A DNA stretch of 64,000 nucleotides from Polytrichum commune. Taxonomy: Eukaryota; Streptophyta; Polytrichopsida; Polytrichales; Polytrichaceae. The stretch lies in contig OX485807.1 of assembly GCA_950295325.1 (NCBI GenBank), positions 31,653,666 to 31,717,665 of the forward strand, given 5' to 3'. The notes under the pieces are model-generated. The model was not told where the DNA came from and made no database searches. It saw only the letters and a program-made list of their open reading frames with translations. Within the stretch, counting starts at the first letter, position 1. Each line of letters begins with the position of its first letter. Of this stretch, positions 1 through 12,164 are shown one piece after another. The position numbers and the translations under genes were made by a program.

Positions 1-900
1 AGAGTGTTGGCCGCATGAACATAGTGCAGAATGTGTTTAGAGTGCGATGTCCAATTGTGCAGTGTTTGGTTGCTAGTAATCGGGAGCAATAAGGAGAATC
101 TTGTACATGATGTACCGTTCTTTGTGAAATATATTTATACAGTTCATGATGTTGATTTTGTGAAGTTCTGAAGTTGTGAATATGAGTACCAAATCGTGAA
201 ACTGTTCACAACATGTAGTGAAACTGGTTGAAAGTTCAAGTTAAATTGGTTGTCTATATAGTGAACTTGGTTCATAATTCCAATGAAATTGGTAGAACCT
301 ATTGGTGAATTGGTTTGTAAAATCATGAAATTGAGTTTGCACTTGTGTGAATTCATCTTACCAAAGGAGTATGATAGAATCCGATACAAGTCATGGTTCA
401 TGATAGCTGCACTCACCTTAGTAGGCTACCAAGGGCACTTTACCTCTCAAAGCAACCCATTTCACTAAGGTAGAGGGTGCTAAAACCAACACCTATAAAC
501 GCCTCCCAATTGCCAACACTCTACAACCTTGAACCGTACCCAGCGGTGTAGGAGTGTCTAGGCCCACGGAGTGACGGTTTTAGGTGTCATTAGTGGTGCC
601 ACCTCATAGCGGCCTTCACTACCTTCATGTAGGGTAGGTAACGGGCTCCACTTTATCTCGGGTTGGTTCAAGGTAGGATTAGGGTGGCTTGTTAATGCCT
701 ATCCTAGCCATTATATTCACAATGCCAAGGAGGTAGGCCCACAAAGCACAAAAGGATCATTGCCCGGGATGCAAGGGGGTTGGTTCCCGGGATGCAAGAT
801 GATGGTTTTGCAAGCGAACCGGGTGGGATCATGAAGGTAGCTATGTGGCTTTGCATACCATTACTGCTTGGGCTTCGATGTAGTTTGGGTGAGGGAAGCT
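1..900. other. Non-coding stretch, no gene seen
   Basis: No convincing coding exon on either strand. The first 350 bases hold loosely repeated TGAAACTGGTT/TGAAATTGGT-like words, and a short duplicated word (CCCGGGATGCAAG) occurs twice around 766-800. Probably degraded repeat DNA flanking the large element that follows. Confidence 0.5.
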
Positions 901-914
901 AAGACATGAGCGAT

Positions 915-935
915 GAGCGGTGAGCAATGAGCAGT
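915..935 (+). repeat. Left inverted GAGC-rich (sub)terminal motif
   Basis: GAGCGGTGAGCAATGAGC plus three bases; the exact reverse complement is at 12144-12164. It lies in a wider cluster of GAGCRRTGAGC words (about 905-942). Possible transposase-binding subterminal repeat of the large element. Confidence 0.55.
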
Positions 936-1200
936 GAGCAATAACATGTGATTGATGGTGCCAAATATAGTAACTGGGCACGGTTTTAGGGTACATATTC
1001 TAATATTGGCATTTTTTCTTTGCAATTTAAGAATTATAAAGTACTCACATTTTGATTGAACAAGAGTGAAGGGAGCACATTATCATAGATATTTAAAAAA
1101 ACCATCAGTCCTTTGCTGATTTTTATTATAAAAATCCACACTAATTACATGTCACTTACCAAAATTCTCAAACATGCGGTTGAATACAACACTTGGAATA

Positions 1201-4200
1201 TTACTCACATTCTACAACACTTGCAAGTTCAAGGAGTTGCATAACCTCATTGTAGGAGTATGTTGGAGCGTGAATGAACTTGTCACTACTGTAATCCACC
1301 TTACACAAAAATCTAAACACATAGTAAAGATGTTTGCAATACACCCATTTCCCTTTCTTTCCCAAAGATTGAGATGACATTTTCGTGAAGTCAGGGCATG
1401 TACAATGTGGCATGTCAGCAATTGTGACACAATATTTGATGTTATCCTTGGAGACGATGTTGAGTAGCACTCCAAATCCTGGATATGGAATGGCAGTTAC
1501 TCCAACCACATAGTAACCGTCCATGAGTCCAGCGCTCTCCCATTTGTTTTTGTGATCTGCCGTTGGTGCTCCTAGATTGCGGCGCACCGTCTTTCCAAAC
1601 CTGGAAGTTGGATGGGCATCTGGTTTTTGTGCTACACGTAAATCCGTCCGAGGAATCGGGAGTGTCGCAATTGTGGAAAGCCTACGGCGAGGAGAGAGAA
1701 CCTCCCTTTGTTGTAATTGGAATCCAGCATCTTCGAGCGCCAATACCTCCTGCCTTGAGAGATTGGTACCTATCTTTACAGGCCATGTGTTGGGTACTAT
1801 AGGCCAGTCTAACACGTATTTCTTCTTGCTACCACTTACACAACGTTTGATGTTGTCATGGCAAAACCAAAACTCGTATTCCACATTGTTGGTGGAGCGG
1901 TATTCTTTCTTCAATCCCTTGTATGTAGGAGCAGGGGTGCCATGTTTGTAAGTTCCAACTTTGGCATTGCACAAAGGCCCTGTATTGGCTTGCATTGCCC
2001 AACATCTTTTGGCAGAGTTGGATGGCAATCTTGCAATATGCCAATGAGAAGAAGGGCAATCAGTCTCTAACACCGATGTGGTATGTGTCACACCATACTC
2101 TGCAGAATTCAAAGATTCCTCTATGCATGCCATTTTAACCCTAGTGTTAGGACGAGGAATCGAGTAGTTCACTTTGTCGGGTCGATGTGAGTCGCAATCT
2201 GCACCTGGCGGCAGATCAAGTTTTTGTTTGGTAGATCCAAACAGCTCAGACCCCTCCAAAGCACAATCCCTTGTATTGAGATCTTCAGCCCCCGGATAGG
2301 ATTTCATGGCATCTGCTAGTAGCTTTGGATCTCCACACCGGGCAGCAACCTTCAACTTCAAGGACGTAGAATCAGGGCCTTTACCAGTAAAACCTCCTCT
2401 CAACCACGATCTATAATCTGCAATATGCATGAATGCACGGATCAAATCGTCCACTGTTGCTTCATAAAGACAAGTCATCTTGTTTCCAGACTGTTGGAGC
2501 CATTTGTTGTGCATTGTCTCTGCAAGGTTACACGTCGGCATTTCTGCACGTTCATCTATATTCATTTCCTGCAAACATTACACAAATTATAGTAGATTGT
2601 ATATATCATGGATATTCAAAATTAAATAATATTGGAAAAACATAGTAATGATGCACTTACAAGAATCATATGACCATCCCATTGCCTATAACGGAAGTGC
2701 CAAAACCCCAACCACTCGGAGAGCCCGTGAATGTCTTCTTTTGTGGCAGCTCCAGATGACAACCATCATGAACGAATAACATGATATTTGGTTTCGGCTT
2801 CGTCCATTGTTTTCGCGTCTTTGTAATCTTTGCATAGATGTTTGTGCTGAAACTGCAAAGATGCCTTGATATATTTTTGCGTCACCTTGTCCAAGTTTTG
2901 TGACCAATGGAAAAGACAAGTGCGCTCACGACCCACCATTGGCAGACTTGGGTCGCCTCCACCATATATCTTCCTGACCGCATTCAATTTGCTTGAGCAC
3001 TGTCCACCATAAAATCTTTGAAATTCACGGTTAACACTCCATTCTCCGCCATAACAGTATTCAAGTTTTCCCAGAAAAGAGTTTGAGCTACACCATCTTC
3101 AGATTGCATGTCACAACACGCAATGGTCAACACCTTACAATACTTGCTATCGTACACATGACACGCAAGGGTGGTCCAGTCCTTCAAACGTTTAACGTAG
3201 TCAAACATTATCCATGAATTCTTCATATCTCCTCCCTCCTGTATACGCATAACAAGATCCACACCACTCCCCGGAAGATCTACTGACATTTTGAAGACAA
3301 ATACTTTGTCTTTGGACTGTCCGGGGAACCTACTAGCATGAACGTACTTAAAGCTCGAATGGTCTTTGAGCGCCATGATACTATCCATCGTACCCATTCC
3401 ACTACGAACAAATCGCTTTGAGCCGGATACGAAATTCCGACAATTTGGAGAGGCAAGAGTACTAAATTTATCCATGACGACCTCCAAAGACGAACCTGTC
3501 AAGTGATGTCTTTCACTGTTTGATGGAGATTTTAGGAGGTAGTCTGCCAAAAATTGTTTGCTCACTGCCATTACTATAGCGGAGTTTTTGGCAGTGGGTG
3601 TTTTTGTGACCTCATTGGCAACACATTGGTATGCAATGTCCAAAGATTCACGGCATGTACCATTGGACACAGGGTGGTCATGCACGCCTAGATGAATACA
3701 AACCCTGGCCATTTCAGAAGATAAGGAGTGCACATATATTATGCGAGCATGGCATAAAGCTATGCATATAGGTGTGGAATGACAAACCTTACATTCCAAT
3801 TTGGACCTCTCAGGGGCAATAATACCCATAGAGAATGGGGTAGGAGTTGATCCGGCCCATTCGGTGTTGTTGCGCTCGCCTGCATTGCGATGCATATAAT
3901 CACAAAAATCATTAGAGCATTGGAGATGACCTGCACAAGTAGAACGTCTGAAGGTTAATCCAAAATCATTTTGGATATTTGTGGTTTTGGTGGTGCACCA
4001 AGGGTGTCCGTCGCACATCTTATCCATGCCATCCATTGAACGACCATAGGCGTTTGGAACTCCAAATGGCACAGGGGGCAATACAAACAAAATGTCACCG
4101 TCAAAAGAGGAAGGCAGATACTTAACATCTCGCACCTCTATGCTGTCAAAATCAATGGACGCAAGATCTGACTTGGATCTTTTCCTAGACTTTGTTTGTT

Positions 4201-4795
4201 TCAATGCGTCGACAATATTCATACCCACTGATGAAGAAAAATTGTGTAGCGGGGGACGTTGTGATACTGAACCATGGTGTGCCACCTTCACATACAGAGG
4301 ACTGTAAGGAGATTTGGGAAGATCCATAGGGGGGTTTGAAGGGATGAAATCTTTACTTCTAAATGGAAATGGTGATGTATCAGAAAGGTCAACAACAGCA
4401 CAAATGTCATCTTCAGAATCCGACAACACTATTACACTATCATCAGTAGGTTCCAATTTAACAGTGACGATACTTGGAACTTGAACAGTTGATGTACCAG
4501 ATTCATTTGTCAAAATGACAGTAGAAGCTTGCATCTGAGAATCAGAGAGTCCCATAACTCTATATGAACCAGGTCCTAAACTCCACATAGAACCACCATC
4601 ACTTCTATTCTTTTGCATCAAGATTGTTCTAGACACCTCTCCACCTACAGAGTATATCTCTTGCTCGACGTACATGGTTCCTACTTGGAGGTTGAATCTC
4701 AAACCAAGCAAATCTTCTAAAACAACTACACAACCATCACTTTCAAGAGGCAAAATGAAGGGTATAAAGGATCCATGAGCACGGATGGTAGCCAT
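1201..4795 (-). pseudogene. Mutator-like (MULE) transposase with SWIM zinc finger, frameshifted and nonsense-mutated
   Basis: Reads from an ATG at 4793-4795 to a TAA at 1201-1203, on the minus strand. The first exon runs 4795-2661. The donor GTAAGTGC at 2660 and an acceptor at 2569-2570 give a 92-bp intron in phase 0. The second exon is 2568-1201. The order of features is as in MULE transposases: a long N-terminal region, a DDE-type core with the segment FKDFMVDSAQAN followed by AVRKIYG and the FHWSQ block, then a C-terminal SWIM finger (CTCPDF ... CKH). Two lesions are visible. There is a one-base frameshift at about 2985, inside the core just after SAQAN. There is also an in-frame TGA at 2766-2768, after which the same frame continues into the exon end. 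Either the copy is dead or these are sequencing errors; two separate lesions favour a dead copy. The passenger gene is divergent from it. Confidence 0.8.
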
Positions 4796-5217
4796 GAAGA
4801 ATGTGTGGATGCAATGTACATCATGCTATGGAAAACATGACCTATTTGTATTGTGTCTTGGCAATCTTAATCCGTGGACTTGAAAAATATACTATATGAA
4901 TGTCTATTGAAAGAAATGGTGCACATGGGCTGGTAGGTGTAAAGAAGGTAATGCCAGTTGTTGATTATATTGGGTAGACAATGACCAATGTAAGGAAGAT
5001 ATTTTAATAGCGTATCTTTAGCTTTCAAATAAAATTCAATATCTTAATATTTGGGTTCTAAAGATGGTGGTGGTGGGCCTTTAATAATTCCTAAATCCCA
5101 AAGAAGAAGAAGACATAATGAGTGATGATCTGTTTCAAACTTCTTACAGCTTCAAAGTGAGGTAGAGCTTTTAGGTTATGCAAAAAGCGAATGTAGAGAA
5201 TTGATAGATTTTTAAGG
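4796..5217. promoter_or_regulatory. Divergent intergenic region between transposase and methyltransferase-like genes
   Basis: About 420 bp separate the two opposed start codons. The sequence is AT-rich with no long ORF. By position it would hold both promoters if the two genes were once expressed from the same element. No specific motif was identified. Confidence 0.35.
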
Positions 5218-5987
5218 TTGCAAATGCAAGAACGGGATTATGCGACACCAACAAAGCGGAAGAGAAAGAGGGGTGGTTTTAAGTACTCCACCAAAAAAGC
5301 ATTGGCGAGATCAAGAATGGGGAAAATATTGAGTAAGGTCGATGAGGGAGAGGCATTTTTGACATCGAGAACTATATTGTTTAAGCCCGGAGACGAAGAT
5401 ACTTACACCGATGGGCTCGGCTCAACACCTTACATTGGAGGCGAACCTAATACAGAAAGAATTACGGACACCCAAGAATCTTCTAGAGCCGAGGATGAAG
5501 GGGAGACTCAATATACAAGAGAACTAAGACTCAATATTCATTTCTCACTTTGTAAATTCAATTGCAAGTTTTATACACATGTTGAAAGTACAATTGATAT
5601 GAAGGTGGATACATATATTTTTTGTGGGCAAATATATGTTAAAATTTTGAAATTTGAGATTTTAGGTAATACCTAAATGAAGTCGTTCTTGAAATGGATG
5701 TCATTGAGGTGAAGGTTATGTAGTTGACCATATACATTATTACATTTACGGTTTAGAACTCAAATAAGTCATAGTTGACGTGTGTATCCTTGACGGTGGA
5801 GGTAAACATCGAGGACGAGGAAAAAGAAGACAATTTGAATGAAGATGAAGAAGGAGAGGACGGTAAAAAAGATGAACTAAGAGGAGGCTTGATAGACGAA
5901 GCAAGACGAAGCATGGAAATCGATGGAGGAGGCGACTTCACCGCCGTCCAAAAATCTCAGGCAAGCATTTTGAAAGTGAACTTGAAT

Positions 5988-7070
5988 GCTTGAAATATTT
6001 CTTAAAGATTGAGGACATGGATTTCATCACTTCCTCCTTACCCTTGGTTTCATAAGGTGCTGAGAATGAGACATTAACCCACAAAATAAAGAAATAATGA
6101 AGCAAGAAAACCCTAAAATGAGTCTTGGTTCCGAGATTAGGTTTTTTGAAATTTCAGGGTTTTCTTCTTGCCTCTTCAATTCTTGCTTTTGTGTTTTTTT
6201 TCGCACTTCTTTGTGTTCATTGCTTATGTCTTGCTTTGATATACATGCTTAGAAGTTATTATGTAGTTTGCTTGATGGGTTTGTAGTGTATTCAAAAATT
6301 TCAATGAAGAAGCTTCATTGTTGAAATTGAAGCTTGAAATGGTTCTATAAGGTTAAGAACACGGATTTGATCACCTCCATCCCACCCTAGGTTTCATAAG
6401 GTTCTGAAAATTAGGCATTTGTGACCACAAAAGCAAGAATTGAAGAGGCAAGAAGAAAACCCTAAAATCTCAAAAAAATGAGTCTTGGTTCCAAGACTAG
6501 GTTTTTGAAATTTCTGGGTTTTCTTCTTGCTCTTCAATTCTTGCTTTTGTCTTTCTTTTTGCACTTGTTTGGGTTCATTGCTTGTGTCTTGCCTTGATAG
6601 GTATGCTTACAAGTTATTGATAAGTATGCTTGATGGGTTAGTATGTGGTTTCAAGAATTTCAATGAAGAAGCTTCAAGCTTGATATTCAAGCTTGAAATG
6701 AATCTATAAGTTTGAGGTCACGGATTTCATGACCTCCCGCTCACCCTTGGTTTGGTAAGGTGCTGAAAATGGGGACATTAATGTGTACAAAAAGAAGAAA
6801 TGAAGAAGTTAGAAAAAACTTCAAAATTCCGAAAAAATGAGTCTCGGTTCCAAGACTTGTTTTTTTGAAATTTATGGGTTTTTTTCTTGCCTCTTCAATT
6901 CTTGCTTTTGTCTTTATTTTTGCACTTGTTTGGGTTCATTGCTTGTGTCTTGCTTTAATGTGTATATTTGGAGGTTGTTAGATTGTTTGTTTGTTGTTTT
7001 TGCGGTGTATCCTAGAATTTCAATGAAGAATCTTCAAGGTTGAAATTGTTACTTTAAATGGTTCTAAGAG
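5988..7070 (+). repeat. Three-copy tandem repeat, ~345-360 bp period, each unit a long hairpin
   Basis: The word ATGAGTCTYGGTTCC recurs at about 6118, 6478 and 6837, and GCTTGAAAT at 5988, 6332 and 6691. This gives three units of about 344-360 bp inside an intron of the methyltransferase-like gene. In unit 2 an arm at 6429-6462 is reverse-complementary (one gap) to 6516-6548, with a smaller inner palindrome (AGTCTTGG/CCAAGACT) between them. The third unit is the most diverged in its left arm. Confidence 0.85.
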
Positions 7071-8359
7071 GTTGAGGGCTTAGTTTTTTTTCCTTGAATG
7101 GTTAATTTTTATGTAATTTGATTGAATGTTATTTGTGGTTTCATAGTTATGTGTTAATTTGATTTCGTTTGTTATTTGAATTTCAGGATGGTGGAGATGA
7201 CGATGGCGGTCCCCCACTGCCCAATGATTTGTTAAATGTGGAAAAAACTATGTCTCATATGCGAGATTTACAAAATACAAACTTCAATTCTTTGATTGGA
7301 GGACTTCGTATGAAGCCGTTCTCAAAGTCAAGAGTTTCAATCCCTCTTTGTCGGTTAATACCGTTGCCTATTGTGAGGCCAATCTTGGAAATCGATGTCC
7401 AACTTTTGGAGAATGAATTTGTGAATGGTTATAGAGAAGGTGATAGGGTACTGTATATATCTCCATATAACAAAGATGGAAATACTATGGATATTTGGGA
7501 CGAAGACACTTGGAGAGAACATTGGCAATCTTCCAATAAATCATTTGAGGAAATCCTTAAGAATGATAAAGATTATGAAAGGTTTTGTGGTAAAATGTTT
7601 TTTGTTTGGAAGGGTAACCATCGGGTGACAGCTTGGTGCCGCCATATCGATAAGGTCCATGGAGAAGATAAAGAGTGGCATTACTCCGTTGATTGTATAG
7701 TACTTGAATCAACCGGTTCGGTGGCTCTTCTTCTAAATGCTATGCATGATGTGAACATGTATATTTTATTTTCCGATGTTTTTTTATATATTTTTTGTTT
7801 ATAATTATCAAATTATCAAATTCATTGATCTTTTTTTTGTCATCTTTCTTAGATCTACGGAATCATATCATATCAAGACAAATTTAGTTCACAAACTCCA
7901 TCGTGTCCAAAGTTTTGGAATCAGAAAGTTGGAGGAAATTTAAAGACCTTCTTACCCCTGATCAATATTCCAAGTGTTTAAAGAAAGATGGAAAGGAAAC
8001 TTGGTATACCCTCACTTTGGAAGTCTTACTCAATTTCTTTACAAGGTGGGTATTCTAATTCATGCTAAGTTCTGTTATTGAATATATTTTTGCTAAAGGA
8101 TCTTAAACTAATTCTTAGTTTTTGGTTGTGTAGCGTGAGATAACATCTATGACCGAAAAGACATCTCATAAATACAATAAGAAAACTCTACTTCAATTAA
8201 GGACATCAAAAGGTATTTGGGATATCATGCAGAATGCAACAAAGAAAGCAGTATCATTAATTCGTGAAAAAAAATTCGAAAAACTTCTCGCTGTCGTAAA
8301 TCCAGCCAATGAACACCATATTCAAAATTTTGGGAGATTTCCAGTCTCCCAATTTGATG

Positions 8360-8428
8360 ACAGTTTAGGTGGAGTCGACCTAAAATGTACCCAGTGGATA
8401 CATTTTAGGTCGACTCAACCTAAACTGT
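8360..8428. repeat. 30-bp inverted repeat (hairpin) inside an exon of the methyltransferase-like gene
   Basis: Arms 8360-8389 and 8399-8428 match 29 of 30 as reverse complements, with a 9-bp loop (CCCAGTGGA). Each arm contains GTCGAC. It interrupts the reading of the exon 8134-8499 shortly after the residues FPVSQFDDS, and the open frame happens to run through it. Short GGGAGA/TCTCCC and CCCAAAAT words flank it. Most likely a small fold-back insertion or a palindrome formed by templated repair. Confidence 0.85.
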
Positions 8429-9896
8429 ATTTTCCCAAAATCATGGAATTTTCCCAAAATTTCGAATATGGTGTTAATGGCTTCGATTTCTTGGAGGAAG
8501 TAAGTCATTATGTTTTTTTATGTAGCATTCATTTCGGTATCCTATATGAGAGATTTTTATTATTTTCACCTTCCATTTCGTAGATCAATAAGCATTTTGG
8601 AGATCGCTCTGAGCCTACCATGACCCTAGAGAAACTGCAAATGATTGCAACTCCTTCAGTGAATTCGGTGTTCAAAATCAAATAGTTAAGGTGGTGGAAT
8701 TCTAGCAATATGTCTCGTGAATCTCTACGCTTTCCATTGGAAGATATCAAAGAAAAAGAACTTGAGAAATAGTTTATCAAAGCGTCATTTTGGGCCCAGG
8801 TTATCCCTTATTCTTAAATATCTAAGTGTTTTCATTTCAATTTTTGAATGTTTTATGATTTATTCAATGGTCGTGATGCATATGTATCATTTTGCATTTG
8901 GAAGATGGTTTTGTGAAACAATTTGAGGATATAGAAAAGGAAATGAATGTGAAGATTATTTGGAATGCACATATACTTATGCCTTCTGAGTACATTGAAA
9001 AGTGGCGTATTATGCTTTGGACAAAAACATTCCGACCTTTTTTTGGTGGCATGAGTACAATTACAAAATCTACTCTACTCGGTAAAATTTTTGGAGGAGG
9101 CATTGCTATCAAACGAGTGGTATTCAGGTAATTTATCTTTTCTTTCTCTCATAGCTTCAATTCGTTCATTGCATACTTGAAGTTTGCCTTGACGTAATCG
9201 ATTCACTAACTTCAATCAAATGGTTATTTTGTCTCAAATGTACATAAAAAACGAGCTATTGGCTTCAAACGCCATCCCCCTTGCCTCCATTCCGAGTTGT
9301 TTCTCTTCATGGGCTGACAAATCTAGTGACCTTTGTATTTTTACGGCAACCCAGATAAGAGTTTGGGATTATGCCACTTTGCAGTCTTGTCCATGGTTTA
9401 TTAAGTGTCCTCTTACGTTTTGTCCAAGTGAGGAGGAGGAGCTCAGGAAACAGTCATATCCAATAGACTTGCCTCCTGATGATATTGACATGATGAACAA
9501 CGAGGATGTGTGTGTGGTGAAAGTAATCAAACCGGAAGGAAAAACTAAACGTAAGCGTGGCTCAAAGGTAGATGAGGTTAATCCAGCACCTTCATCTCAA
9601 ACCGGTGTTATGGCACACAATCCTAGTCCTTCAACACCTACACCTAGCACTCAAGATAATGATGGACCTAAGTTTTCTTCCATTTCAAGATCACTATGAT
9701 TTCAACATGTGTCAAAAACCATTGTCAGTGGTGCTTCACCTTCTGGGGCAATTTGTTCAATGATGTTGGAGAAGATTTCAATTCAAACATTGATGGAGAA
9801 TGGTGGTCATGAGCATCCGTTAATGTTGAAAACATTTGAATTTGTGACTAAGGTCAGTATATTCAACATTGAACTTATTTTTATTTTATGATATAT

Positions 9897-10229
9897 CACT
9901 AGTAGAAAACATGGTAAAAAAGATTCGCAGTCGTTTGTCCATTGCGGTTCTTTTGACCACCCTGATCTGCAGTCACTAAACGACTGCAGATTTTTCTTTT
10001 TTCTTTTACGACTACAATTTTAAAATTTTGGGGGCATGTAATACACCGTTGGAAAGGTATTTTCAAGACCTTTCCAGCGATATTTAAAAGCCCCCAAATT
10101 CCTAAAAATTTAGTTGGTAAACCAAAAAAGAAAAATCTGCAGTCGTTTAGTGACTGCAGATCAGGGTGGTCAAAAGAACCGCAATGGACAAACGACTGCG
10201 AATCTTTTTTACCATGTTTTCTACTAGTG
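9897..10229. mobile_element. Fold-back MITE, CACTA-like ends, 106-nt identical arms
   Basis: Begins CACTAGTAGAAAACATGG and ends in its reverse complement. The arms 9897-10002 and 10124-10229 (106 nt each) appear identical, and the 121-bp centre is itself partly palindromic (GGAAAGGT ... ACCTTTCC). The CACTA-type terminus suggests an En/Spm-derived MITE. The flanking trinucleotides are TAT and CAT, so the expected 3-bp target duplication is imperfect. It sits in the intron between the exons ending 9852 and starting 10298. Confidence 0.8.
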
Positions 10230-12091
10230 CATGGTGTTGATGTTGCAACATGTTTTGGACTTGAGTGTAATATTGTTTTTTGGTTTTTTTTTTGTAGGTG
10301 GGTTCCGGACCCAATAGGAGGGTTTCTTCAGAGGATTGTAGTTTTGGAGGTTTTGACCTTATTATTGCAGATTTGCCAAAAGGTTTGCCTGTACCTAACG
10401 TTTCATCTCCTCCACATATAATTCCAGCTTGGAACGACCACAAGAGAAAGAACATTGAGGCTCTATTTGAATTTGCATGTGCATATCTCACCAATGATGG
10501 CCCCTTGCTTTTGTTTGTTCCTGAGAAGAAAGATGTCAGAGAGGATGTAAGGACATTCACAGCCTCCTATGATTTTGTATTGCGAAAAGATTGGTGGGGC
10601 TTCAACGAGTTGCCTTTGTGTTATCCACTTGACACATCATTGACGGTATACATTAAATTCTATTATTTATTACTTTGAATTCTACTTTTTCATTGTATTG
10701 CAATGTTCTCATCAATTTTGTAATTGATTCCCCCGCTGAAGGTTTTCTCGTGGTTTATAGACTCGTCGTTTCCGCATCATGTTGTTTCTTCGTTCTACTC
10801 CCAAGTTGGAGTTTGTTTTTCAAAAAAAGAACGCAAATACTGAGGTGGATGTGGAGGCCTTGGATGTGTTCTTCAATCTCACATCGGCAAGCACTCAACT
10901 CATGAACGGAAAAGTGTCATAGAGAGGTGGTAGGGAGAAAGACTCAGAATCGATGCAAATCTTAATAGAGGCTTTAACAACTCCTGCATCGGTTGTCCTC
11001 GATGCTTATGCATCTACAGGTTGGTTTATCTCTTACTCAAAGGACCTATTATATCATCTCCCAATGTGTTTTAATGAAATCATTGTAGTGTTATCAGTGG
11101 CTTGTGCAAATTAACTGACATTTCAACATTTCATTGGTAGGTGCATCTATTCATGCTTGCAGAAATAGTGGCATATGAGGAAGATTCTGCATTGTTTGAT
11201 GTCATTCTATCCCCATTAAGTGATCCACCACCAACTGCTACTGTAGGTGGATTTATGCCATATAATGCCTCCATCGATTCCGATGAAGAGCCTGTTAAGA
11301 AGGTTGTGAGAAAAAGTCGATTGAGTACGTAAGTTTTCAATTTCTCCATATTGTTTGTTAATTTGGCCCTCCAATGTCTGATATGTGTGCACTAGAAGTC
11401 TAACACTTATGATGTCAATTCGCAGAAAAAAGAAAAACATGACTTCATCTCCGAATATGGGTTTGCCAATATATGCAAAAAATGTTGCTCAGATCATGGC
11501 AAGATCAGTGACGCCAACTCCTCGCCGTATATCTACACGAATTGCTCGTAACCCGTATGTAGATGATGAGGCGATTCAATGCGATGATCTAAGTGATTAA
11601 GCTAAACTAGTTTAGGGACATTTAGGTAGTTGTCAATACCATCCACTATGTGTTTGATTGGATTGGATATTATTTGGTGGATGTGTGACAAAGTTTGGAT
11701 TCATCATTTGAAATTACCACAATTAGTGGACATTGAATTGTGTGAGCAATTTCCTCTTATTCCTAAACCCTATATCCTAAAACTTAATTACCTCTATCAA
11801 TCCATTTCTCAAACTTACATGAATTTTAGAAATACAGTTTAGAGCAATACTTGGAAGGTGCTTGCATTGTTATTACAATTGGATGTTGCATCCAACAACA
11901 ACATTAAAAATATTTTTCAAACCCTCATGCCAAGCTTGCAGTTGTTGAATTTAAAAGTAGAGTTAGGTATTCATGAGGATAATTACATTTTTTGACTATC
12001 CATTAATTTTATTATAGAAAAAAATATTATTATTTATGCCAAAATACCACGGATATAGGGTACTAGTGCGTGTATTTCCAAAAATCTTTCC

Positions 12092-12155
12092 TCACCTACC
12101 GTTCACAAGTTATTGCTCATCGCTCACCTACCGTTCACAAGTTACTGCTCATTGC
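12092..12155. repeat. Two-copy 32-bp tandem repeat in the right GCTC cluster
   Basis: The word TCACCTACCGTTCACAAGTT followed by AYTGCTCAT repeats twice (from about 12092 and 12124) immediately inside the inverted GCTC motif at 12144-12164. It belongs to the right subterminal region of the large MULE-like unit. Confidence 0.7.
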
Positions 12156-12164
12156 TCACCGCTC
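12144..12164 (-). repeat. Right inverted GAGC-rich (sub)terminal motif
   Basis: Exact reverse complement of 915-935. It marks the right side of the proposed 11.2-kb unit. Confidence 0.55.

Larger units (their letters stand above)
5218..11600 (+). pseudogene. ParB-like domain + beta-class DNA amino-methyltransferase-like protein, broken
   Basis: Multi-exon gene remnant. Supported exons are about 5218-5551 (basic start, TKRKRKRGG), an acidic exon to 5960, 7187-~7746, 7853-8045, 8134-8499, 8584-8799, ~8905-9128, ~9218-9852, 10298-10645, 10761-11019, 11141-11328 and 11426-11600. The exon at 7187 has a ParB/Srx-like signature (KGNHRVTAW). The exon at 10298 holds FDLIIADLPKG, resembling catalytic motif IV (D/N-PP-Y/W). 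The 10761 exon holds REKDSESMQ ... VVLDAYASTG, resembling the SAM-binding motif I. Motif IV before motif I is the permuted beta-class order of N4-cytosine/N6-adenine methyltransferases (N6_N4_Mtase family). Lesions: TAG at 8683 and 8770, TGA at 9697, TAG at 10920, a frameshift near 7900 and another just after motif I (about 11170). The motif IV tetrad reads DLPK rather than DPPY, so the ancestor may already have been divergent. The first junction (5551 to the acidic exon) is unresolved. Confidence 0.65.
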
